This document shows, in pieces, positions 1 to 4,797 of a stretch of 5,182 nt of DNA. A program made the position numbers and the translations under genes. This DNA comes from an uncultured Clostridia bacterium (GTDB lineage Bacteria > Bacillota > Clostridia > Christensenellales > Pumilibacteraceae): the NCBI GenBank assembly GCA_947589145.1, contig CANQCB010000090.1, positions 1-5,182 on the forward strand, read 5' to 3'. Numbering within the stretch: position 1 is the first letter of the stretch; every line of letters begins with the position of its first letter. A model generated the notes under the pieces. It was not told the DNA's origin. It did not search any database and saw only the letters and a list, made by a program, of their open reading frames with translations.

Positions 1-1
1 T

Positions 2-661
2 AAACTCGCGGGTGACGTAACGCTCAGCGTATACGATATCCAATACAAGGATCTCGGCGAAGCCACCAAGAAGTTCCAAGACAATCCTGAAAAACTCGCA
101 AGTTATGTAGATCCCGACGCTCCTACGCTTCCCGAAGTTCCCGCAGAAGTTAAGCCCGTAGGCGCAATAACCCCTACCGGTGCACGGATTGTTGCAGGCA
201 CGGAAGATCTCGACGGCAAAGCATTGTTCGAGATCACCGGTACTATCGACACTGCTACGTATTTCGAGGGTGACGACAACGCGGCAAACGAATGGCTTAA
301 AGCATGCTGGTTCGACGCGCAGGAAAGTGGCGGCGGTTGGGCGCTCTTCCGCTTCACCGTTGTTTCTTCGAAAGTAGAGAGCGGCGCGTTCACGATCCAA
401 TACGACATTACTCGTCTTAAACCCATCGTCGGCGCGGACTCGCCCGCTTACTCTTGCCACTTTGTCGAAAAGGAATCGACCGAGGGTGGATACAACGATA
501 ACCACTACCGCGACCTTAAACTCACGACGGAGCAGGCTGAGCATGGTCAGACCATAACTGTCGGCACGAAGAAGTATACTCTCTATAACGAACAAATTTC
601 CGAACAGGCTCATAACTGGGGTTGCGTAGCGATCTTGGTCGAAAACGTTGATGCAGAGTGA
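2..661 (+). CDS. C-terminal part of a secreted or surface protein, function unknown
   Basis: The frame is open from the left edge to a TGA at 659-661, giving 219 residues, so the gene starts outside the window; an internal TTG at 224 is not needed as a start. Residues 1-19 (VTLSVYDIQYKDLG region) look like the last strand of an upstream beta-rich module. A short Pro/Glu-rich stretch follows (about residues 37-52, DPDAPTLPEVPAEVKP), a typical inter-domain linker. Residues 53-219 form a second module with alternating hydrophobic and polar residues, many aromatics, Gly and Thr, and few Lys/Arg, which suggests an extracellular beta-sandwich. I see no LPXTG signal or membrane helix at the C-terminus, so any anchoring would be N-terminal and out of view. 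A carbohydrate-binding or adhesin-like role is possible, given the beta-glucanase next door, but no family motif is recognised. A terminator at 772-809 separates it from the glucanase. Confidence 0.75.
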   Translation, partial: KLAGDVTLSVYDIQYKDLGEATKKFQDNPEKLASYVDPDAPTLPEVPAEVKPVGAITPTGARIVAGTEDLDGKALFEITGTIDTATYFEGDDNAANEWLKACWFDAQESGGGWALFRFTVVSSKVESGAFTIQYDITRLKPIVGADSPAYSCHFVEKESTEGGYNDNHYRDLKLTTEQAEHGQTITVGTKKYTLYNEQISEQAHNWGCVAILVENVDAE

Positions 662-671
662 TCGCTTCATA

Positions 672-701
672 AAATGAGCGGGAATTAAACGTTGCTCATT
701 T
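672..701. repeat. Small inverted repeat after the surface-protein gene
   Basis: AAATGAGC (672-679) and GCTCATTT (694-701) are perfect 8-base inverted arms around a 14-base loop, 10 bases after the stop codon. No T-run follows, so it is not a standard terminator. It could stabilise the mRNA 3' end or simply be chance. Confidence 0.4.
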
Positions 702-707
702 GCGTTG

Positions 708-723
708 ATATCGAACTCGATAT
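708..723. repeat. Short palindrome ATATCGA-AC-TCGATAT
   Basis: ATATCGA (708-714) and TCGATAT (717-723) are perfect 7-base arms separated by two bases. This could be a DNA-binding site or a small hairpin ahead of the terminator. No neighbouring gene start makes it an obvious operator. Confidence 0.3.
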
Positions 724-771
724 TCGACTCAACTTGATAAAGACTTAATTTCTTCTTCATTTTTTTCCATC

Positions 772-809
772 AAAGGCGGCGTTCCTATAAGGGCGCTGCC
801 TTTGTTTTT
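772..809 (+). terminator. Intrinsic terminator of the surface-protein gene
   Basis: AAAGGCGGCG (772-781) pairs with CGCTGCCTTT (794-803), a 10-pair stem with one G-U pair, and is followed by G and five Ts (805-809). The 12-base loop could pair further (CCT with AGG). It lies about 110 bases after the stop codon at 661. The T-run is only on the 3' side of the + strand, so it acts on rightward transcription and isolates the glucanase gene. Confidence 0.85.
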
Positions 810-835
810 ATGTCGTTTGCGTAATGGATATGCAA

Positions 836-852
836 AATAAGTAACGCTTATT
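836..852. repeat. Inverted repeat overlapping the glucanase promoter -35, possible operator
   Basis: AATAAG (836-841) and CTTATT (847-852) are perfect 6-base arms around TAACG. The right arm covers the first two bases of the proposed -35 box at 851. This position would suit a repressor or activator site, but the sequence matches no operator I can name. Confidence 0.3.
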
Positions 853-879
853 GACCGACGCCCGCGCCTGTGATATCCT
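851..879 (+). promoter_or_regulatory. Probable sigma-A promoter of the glucanase gene
   Basis: TTGACC (851-856, 5 of 6 to consensus) and TATCCT (874-879, 4 of 6) are separated by 17 bases. It lies after the terminator at 772-809 and before the glucanase start at 953, which predicts a leader of about 65 bases. The weak -10 and the overlapping inverted repeat suggest a regulated rather than a strong constitutive promoter. Confidence 0.55.
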
Positions 880-892
880 CAAAGCGTACCGG

Positions 893-924
893 GGCAGGTA
901 AGACCTCGCCTTTACCGACGGTAA
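893..924 (+). promoter_or_regulatory. Structured leader of the glucanase mRNA
   Basis: Two elements lie between the promoter and the ribosome-binding site. GGCAGGT (893-899) can pair with ACCT-C-GCC (903-910) with one bulged base, forming a compact hairpin. TTACCG-A-CGGTAA (912-924) is a perfect palindrome. GGTAA (897-901) can also pair with TTACC (912-916), so the two halves could compete. It matches no riboswitch class I recognise. The palindrome could equally be a protein-binding site on DNA. Only the pairings are visible; regulation is inference. Confidence 0.3.
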
Positions 925-952
925 CGCCCATATATGAAAAACGGAGTAAAAT

Positions 953-1828
953 ATGAGACGAATTTACATATTGAACTTTATTTTGACGCTCTTGCTTGCG
1001 TTTGCGATCGTTTCGTTCGCGGCATGCTCGCCCGAACCTTCGGACCCGTCCGACCCGTCGAATCCGTCGAATCCGTCCGACCCGTCAGAACCGTCCGACC
1101 CGTCCGATCCGTCGAACCCGTCGAACCCGTCCGAGCCTTCCGACCCGTCGACTTTCACTCCCGACGCCTCCGCGGCGGGTGTGCCCAACCGCCTGACCAA
1201 AGGATCCGAAATAATCGTCAATTTCGCAAGCGGCGGCAATCCCGACTTTCATTGGCAAAACGGTTATTCCAACGGCGGACAGTTCGGCTGCACTTGGAGT
1301 AACGGCGCGGCGAAAGTCGAAGACGGCGTTATGTCCATGAGCGTTATGCGGAGCGGCGGCGGATTTGCGGGCGCCGAATATCGCACCGAAAACCTTTCGG
1401 GGTACGGCTTTTATTCGGTGTGCATGAAAGCGGCGGACTGTTCCGGCGTCATTTCCTCGTTCTTCGGCTATACGGGAGAGCCCGTTTGGGACGAGATCGA
1501 TATCGAGTTCCTCGGCAAGGACATGACGACGGTGCAATTCAACTATTACACCGACGGCGTCGGCGGGCACGAGTTCCTCTTCGACCTCGGCTTCGACGCT
1601 TCCGCCGATTTCCACGAATACGCCTTCGATTGGAAAGCGGACGGCATAACTTGGTACGTTGACGGCACGGCGGTATACCGCGCCACCGAAAATCTTCCGT
1701 CGCACCCCTTTCAGATCATGGCAAACGTGTGGAACGTCGTCGGCAACGACGATTGGGCAGGGGCTTTCGACCAAAGCGCGCTTCCCGCCTCCGCCGAATA
1801 TAAGTGGATAGGATTTTCCGAAAATTGA
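953..1828 (+). CDS. Lipoprotein beta-1,3-1,4-glucanase (lichenase), family GH16
   Basis: The 291-residue product should cut beta-1,4 bonds next to beta-1,3 bonds in lichenan and cereal beta-glucans at the cell surface. The start at 953 has GGAG (943-946) 6 bases upstream. Residues 1-24 are a lipoprotein signal (Met-Arg-Arg, hydrophobic core) with lipobox FAAC and acylated Cys25; Phe at -3 is less usual. Residues 27-66 are a Pro-Ser-acid linker. Residues about 85-291 are one GH16 jelly-roll domain. The motif WDEIDIEFLG (179-188) gives nucleophile Glu181, helper Asp183 and acid/base Glu185, followed by VQFNYYTDG as in Bacillus lichenases. Other family blocks are NGYSNGGQFGCTW, YGFYSVCMK, SSFFGYTG and FDWKADGITWYVDG. 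The disulfide partner of the Bacillus enzymes seems absent: Cys113 remains, but the second site reads Ala. Two extra Cys are at 157 and 163. There is no added carbohydrate-binding module. No terminator is evident after it. A licheninase call is firmer than laminarinase because of the close Bacillus-type match. Confidence 0.93.
   Translation: MRRIYILNFILTLLLAFAIVSFAACSPEPSDPSDPSNPSNPSDPSEPSDPSDPSNPSNPSEPSDPSTFTPDASAAGVPNRLTKGSEIIVNFASGGNPDFHWQNGYSNGGQFGCTWSNGAAKVEDGVMSMSVMRSGGGFAGAEYRTENLSGYGFYSVCMKAADCSGVISSFFGYTGEPVWDEIDIEFLGKDMTTVQFNYYTDGVGGHEFLFDLGFDASADFHEYAFDWKADGITWYVDGTAVYRATENLPSHPFQIMANVWNVVGNDDWAGAFDQSALPASAEYKWIGFSEN
1037..1150 (+). repeat. 9-bp tandem repeat coding a Pro-Ser-Asp/Asn/Glu linker
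   Basis: Twelve consecutive 9-base units code for PS[D/N/E] (1037-1144), then a final Pro-Ser. A higher-order period of 54 bases is visible: 1037-1090 codes PSDPSDPSNPSNPSDPSE and 1091-1144 repeats it with only the last two acidic residues exchanged. I count 45 of 54 bases identical. The linker holds the enzyme away from the membrane. The DNA repeat should be prone to length change by slippage or recombination. Confidence 0.9.
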
Positions 1829-1880
1829 CCCCTTGTCGAAATATAACTCCCAAATATTCTTTACCGATTTTGTAAAATTA

Positions 1881-1910
1881 TTGACATAGTCCCCCTCGGA
1901 GTGTTATACT
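1881..1910 (+). promoter_or_regulatory. Strong sigma-A promoter of the hpf-pgi-pgk unit
   Basis: A perfect TTGACA (1881-1886) and TATACT (1905-1910, 5 of 6) are separated by 18 bases, with an AT-rich stretch upstream (about 1850-1880) that could act as an UP element. Transcription would start near 1917, leaving a leader of only about 20-25 bases before the hpf start codon. It is the only good promoter seen before the four genes that follow. Confidence 0.85.
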
Positions 1911-1933
1911 GTCTGTACAACCGAAAAGGGGGA
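1890..1933. repeat. Inverted repeat linking promoter spacer and hpf ribosome-binding site
   Basis: TCCCCCT (1890-1896) is the exact reverse complement of AGGGGGA (1927-1933). The left arm lies in the promoter spacer and the right arm is the hpf Shine-Dalgarno region. With two bulged As, the pairing can be extended by CGG/CCG. The left arm would be present only in transcripts reading through from upstream. Confidence 0.5.
1927..1933 (+). promoter_or_regulatory. hpf ribosome-binding site, fixes the start at 1940
   Basis: AGGGGGA lies 6 bases before ATG 1940. A longer reading from 1901 would start inside the promoter -10 region, ahead of the predicted transcript start, and would add 13 residues foreign to the family. 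The ATG at 1940 gives the family-typical N-terminus. Confidence 0.8.
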
Positions 1934-1939
1934 TTTTTT

Positions 1940-2473
1940 ATGCTTATTGATTATCAAACCAAAAACTACAAAGCAAAAGACCAACTCAAAGAAGTTATAG
2001 ACAAGAAAATTCAGCGTCTTGACAAATACTTCGACGATGACGTTACCGTAAAGGTAATGATGCGCAAGTCGAACGATATCGAAACCATGGAATTGACGAT
2101 ATTCCTCGGCAGCACCGTACTCCGTTCCGAAGTCACGGGCGAGGTGGGGCAGACCATGTACGACCTGATCGACATCGCCATACCCAAACTCGAAAAGCAA
2201 ATTAAGAAGCACCATACCATTCTCGAAAGCAAGTCCAAGAAATTCCGCAGAAACGAGCTTGCCGAGAACGTGAAGAAAGAGGAGAAAAAGACGAGCGAGA
2301 TCGTCCGCACGAAGTCCTTCGAACTCACGGCTATGGACGAAATCGAGGCTATGGCGGAACTCGAACTCGTCGGACACAGTTTCTACGTATTCCTCAACAA
2401 GTCGACGAAGAAAGTCAACGTCATCTACAAGCGCAAAGACGGCAACTACGGCATTATCGAGGCGAACGCCTGA
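1940..2473 (+). CDS. hpf: Long-form ribosome hibernation promoting factor
   Basis: The 177-residue product has the two-domain layout of long HPF (YvyD/RaiA family). Residues 1-93 are the beta-alpha-beta-beta-beta-alpha ribosome-binding domain, with the family's second helix TMYDLIDIAIPKLEKQIKKH at 72-91. Residues about 94-119 are a charged flexible linker rich in Lys and Glu. Residues 120-174 are the C-terminal dimerisation domain, starting IVRTKSFEL and ending VIYKRKDGNYGIIE, which is near-diagnostic. The N-domain of this family sits in the 30S decoding channel and the C-domain pairs two 70S ribosomes into inactive 100S dimers in slow growth or starvation. It is the first gene after the promoter at 1881-1910, and pgi follows 46 bases later, so the two are probably co-transcribed. 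The length is slightly below the usual 180-190 residues. Confidence 0.95.
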   Translation: MLIDYQTKNYKAKDQLKEVIDKKIQRLDKYFDDDVTVKVMMRKSNDIETMELTIFLGSTVLRSEVTGEVGQTMYDLIDIAIPKLEKQIKKHHTILESKSKKFRRNELAENVKKEEKKTSEIVRTKSFELTAMDEIEAMAELELVGHSFYVFLNKSTKKVNVIYKRKDGNYGIIEANA

Positions 2474-2519
2474 ACCCCGTAAAAATCAAGGGAACAACCT
2501 TTACAGGAGATCATAAAAA

Positions 2520-3920
2520 ATGAAACTCAAATTCGATTACAACAACATGATGGCAGACGTCATCGGCGAGCACGGTATCGACGCGGCGACGATCGAGGCC
2601 AACGCCGCAAGAATAGACGCGGCATACGAGAACGTTCTCGAAAACTGCGGCAAGGGCTGGCAGGAGTGGAGCGAACTCCCTTATATGAATTACTCCGACC
2701 TCGACAGCATGATCGCGAGAATGAACGATATCCGTTCCAAAGCCTCCGCTTTCGTCGTACTCGGTATCGGCGGTAGCGCGCTCGGCCCCATATCCGTCGT
2801 TCAGGCGCTCCTCAATATGCGCCTCAACGAACTTCCCGCGTCCGCGCTCAAAGCGGCGGGGCTTCCCAAACTCTACATAGAGGACAATATCGACCCCGAG
2901 AGAATGCACGAACTCCTCGAACTTCTCGATCTCAAAACCACTTACTTCAACGTCATCACCAAGAGCGGAGAGACGAGCGAAACGCTTGCGCAATTCCTCG
3001 TTCTTTACAGCCTCATGAAAAAAGCGGTGGGAAAGGAAGAGGCTAAAAAGCACTTCGTCGTCACCACGACCATCGGCAAAGGCACGCTTTACAACGTTGC
3101 GCAGAAAGAGGGTTTTGTGACTTACGGCATAGGAGCAGGCGTTGGCGGTCGTTTCTCGGTGTTCTCCAACGTCGGACTCGTACCGTTTGCCGCAATGGGT
3201 ATCGATATAAAAAAACTCCTTGCCGGCGCGAAAGAGATGAGCGAGATATGCAGGGTAAAGGACGTAAAGAAAAATCCCGCGCTCATGACGGCGTATCTTC
3301 AATGCGCGGCTATGGAAAAGGGCGCGAACATAAGCGTCATGATGCCGTATGCCGACAGCCTCAAATACATGTCCGACTTCTATTGCCAGATCTGGGCGGA
3401 ATCCCTCGGCAAGGCAAAGGACAAGGACGGGAAAACCGTACACTGCGGTCAGACCCCCGCGAAGTCTCTCGGCGTAACCGACCAGCACTCTCAGGTGCAG
3501 CTTTATACCGAAGGACCTTTCGATAAGGTCATCACCGTTCTCGCCGTGGAAAAATTCCGTAACGACGTCGAGATCCCCGACGATAAGGATATCGACGCTT
3601 GCGACTTCCTCAAAGGTCACACCATGGGCGAACTGCTCAATCATGAACGCGTTGCGACGGAATACGCGCTCAGAAAGGCGGGCAGAATGAACTTCACCGT
3701 GACCCTTCCCGAAGTAAACGAAAACACCGTCGGACAGCTTTTGGCTTATTACATGTACGAAACGGCGTTCGCGGGGGCGTATCTCAACATTGATACTTTC
3801 AACCAACCCGGCGTGGAAGAGGGCAAAAAAGCGACCTTCGCAATGCTCGGCAGAAAGGGATACGAAGAAAAACTTGCCGAAGTGCAAGCCGCCAAGAAAA
3901 AGAGCGAATACTTTATCTGA
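2520..3920 (+). CDS. pgi: Glucose-6-phosphate isomerase
   Basis: The 466-residue cytosolic enzyme interconverts glucose 6-phosphate and fructose 6-phosphate in glycolysis and gluconeogenesis. AGGAGA (2505-2510) precedes ATG 2520 by 9 bases. The two SIS-type sugar-binding folds are visible through GIGGSALGP (82-90), the phosphate-binding loop KSGETSET (148-155) and GVGGRFSVFSNVGL (207-220), which is PROSITE signature 1 with Asn at a position that is usually Pro/Ser/Ala/Cys. The likely catalytic residues, by comparison with Bacillus-type enzymes, are Glu294 (WAESLGK), His323 (DQHSQVQLY) and Lys436 (QPGVEEGKK). NIDTFNQPGVE near 423-433 matches the C-terminal signature region. The length fits the short bacterial form of about 450 residues. 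It lies between hpf and the TIM-barrel gene. No internal promoter or terminator was found. A 482-residue minus-strand open frame opposite it is a shadow. Confidence 0.97.
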   Translation: MKLKFDYNNMMADVIGEHGIDAATIEANAARIDAAYENVLENCGKGWQEWSELPYMNYSDLDSMIARMNDIRSKASAFVVLGIGGSALGPISVVQALLNMRLNELPASALKAAGLPKLYIEDNIDPERMHELLELLDLKTTYFNVITKSGETSETLAQFLVLYSLMKKAVGKEEAKKHFVVTTTIGKGTLYNVAQKEGFVTYGIGAGVGGRFSVFSNVGLVPFAAMGIDIKKLLAGAKEMSEICRVKDVKKNPALMTAYLQCAAMEKGANISVMMPYADSLKYMSDFYCQIWAESLGKAKDKDGKTVHCGQTPAKSLGVTDQHSQVQLYTEGPFDKVITVLAVEKFRNDVEIPDDKDIDACDFLKGHTMGELLNHERVATEYALRKAGRMNFTVTLPEVNENTVGQLLAYYMYETAFAGAYLNIDTFNQPGVEEGKKATFAMLGRKGYEEKLAEVQAAKKKSEYFI

Positions 3921-3926
3921 TACCTT

Positions 3927-3955
3927 TCGGCGCGCCGAGGCGTCGCTTTCGACGC
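3927..3955. repeat. Paired GC-rich palindromes between pgi and the TIM-barrel gene
   Basis: TCGGCGCGCCGA (3927-3938) is a perfect 12-base palindrome. It is followed at once by GCGTCG-CTTT-CGACGC (3940-3955), a 6-pair stem with a 4-base loop. No T-run follows on either strand, so neither is a standard terminator. They could mark an mRNA processing or stability site that sets different levels of pgi and the downstream genes, or a partial attenuator. Confidence 0.5.
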
Positions 3956-3985
3956 GCAACGATAAAACCGCAATAAAAAGAATTC

Positions 3986-4777
3986 ATGAAACTCGGTATA
4001 TCCACAGCGTCTTTTTTCACGAAAGTGCCGACGGAAAACTGTTTCAACGCCTTGCGCGAAATGGGAGTTCCGCTCACTGAGGTCTTTCTCTCCTCATATT
4101 CGGAGTATGAGAAGGGCTTTGTTTCCGCGCTCAAAGAACGGCTTACGGGCGACCTGACCGTTCATTCCGTCCACGCGCTTTCTTCGACTTTCGAGGGACT
4201 GCTTTTCAGCCAGTCGCGCAGGGTACGGGACGACGCCGACCAGTTTTTCCACAAGGTTTGCTATGCGGGCAACACCCTCGGCGCGAAATTTTATACCTTT
4301 CACGGCCCTTCCGCGCTGAAAAAATCGCCGTCAATGGTGGACGTAAGCACGTTTGCCGACCGTTTTGAACAACTCGCGGGGATAGCCGGCACTTACGGGC
4401 TTCATCTCGCCGTGGAAAACGTGCATTATTGCCACTTTTCCACGCCCGACGCGATAAGAGCGTTGCTTAAAAGCGCGCCGTCGCTTTGGGCGACCGTGGA
4501 CGTCAAACACGCGTACTATGCTGGTTATGACGTAATGCGCTACGTAGACGCCGCGGAAGGCAAGCTTGCGACCTTGCACGTCGCCGATATCGGCAAAGAC
4601 GATTCCACGGTTTTGCCGGGCATGGGCAAGCTCAATTTCGAAAAACTGCTGCGTGAGATCGACAAGCGCAAACTCGACCCTGCGGTAATAATCGAGGTGT
4701 ATCCGAGCAATTTCACTTATACCGAAGAACTCAAAAACGGCTATAAATATCTCAAAGATATAATAGACAATCTGTAA
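3986..4777 (+). CDS. TIM-barrel metalloprotein, sugar isomerase / endonuclease IV superfamily
   Basis: The 263-residue product fits the AP endonuclease 2 / xylose isomerase-like TIM barrel, whose members isomerise or epimerise sugars or cut DNA at abasic sites using bound metals. It opens MKLGISTASFF as in many sugar-phosphate isomerase-like proteins. Likely metal ligands on successive strands are His63 (VHSVHAL), His106 (TFHGPS), Glu144 (AVENVHY), Asp172 and His175 (TVDVKHAYYAG), His198 (LHVAD) and Glu237 (IIEVYPS). LPGMGKLNF (210-218) takes the place of the family's PGxGxxxW/F loop. The Asp and His that complete the third metal site of endonuclease IV are not evident. No signal peptide is seen, so it is cytosolic. 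ATG 3986 has only a weak upstream AAAAAG, so translation may be low. It ends in tandem TAA stops and lies 20 bases before pgk. The substrate is unknown. Its place between pgi and pgk favours a sugar-phosphate role over DNA repair, but this is inference. Confidence 0.8.
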   Translation: MKLGISTASFFTKVPTENCFNALREMGVPLTEVFLSSYSEYEKGFVSALKERLTGDLTVHSVHALSSTFEGLLFSQSRRVRDDADQFFHKVCYAGNTLGAKFYTFHGPSALKKSPSMVDVSTFADRFEQLAGIAGTYGLHLAVENVHYCHFSTPDAIRALLKSAPSLWATVDVKHAYYAGYDVMRYVDAAEGKLATLHVADIGKDDSTVLPGMGKLNFEKLLREIDKRKLDPAVIIEVYPSNFTYTEELKNGYKYLKDIIDNL

Positions 4778-4797
4778 TAAATCATAAGGAGAGAAAA

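Noticed and set aside
1037..1150. A CRISPR-like or regulatory repeat array
   Set aside because: The repeat units are 9 bases, contiguous, without spacers, in frame and coding for a linker.
964..1239. A minus-strand frame coding Gly-Ser-Asp-Gly repeats
   Set aside because: It is the antisense reading of the Pro-Ser-Asp linker repeat, and its low complexity explains the open frame.
934..1302. An alternative + strand frame starting at ATG 934
   Set aside because: It overlaps the glucanase in another frame and becomes Arg/Val/Pro repeats from the linker DNA; no Shine-Dalgarno is seen before it.
1085..1774. A 229-residue minus-strand open frame opposite the glucanase
   Set aside because: It is the shadow of the GH16 coding sequence; codon bias on the + strand removes stops from the opposite frame.
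1829..1880. A terminator after the glucanase gene
   Set aside because: Only a weak TTTAC/GTAAA pairing (1860-1876) and an ATTTT/AAAAT pairing at the gene end were found; neither has a GC-rich stem or a T-run.
1901..1942. An earlier start for hpf, 13 residues upstream
   Set aside because: It would begin within the promoter -10 region before the transcript start; ATG 1940 has a good ribosome-binding site and the family-typical N-terminus.
2511..3959. A 482-residue open frame on the minus strand opposite pgi
   Set aside because: It mirrors the pgi codons, has an implausible composition rich in Phe, Val, His and Arg, no family motif and no ribosome-binding site. pgi itself is unmistakable.
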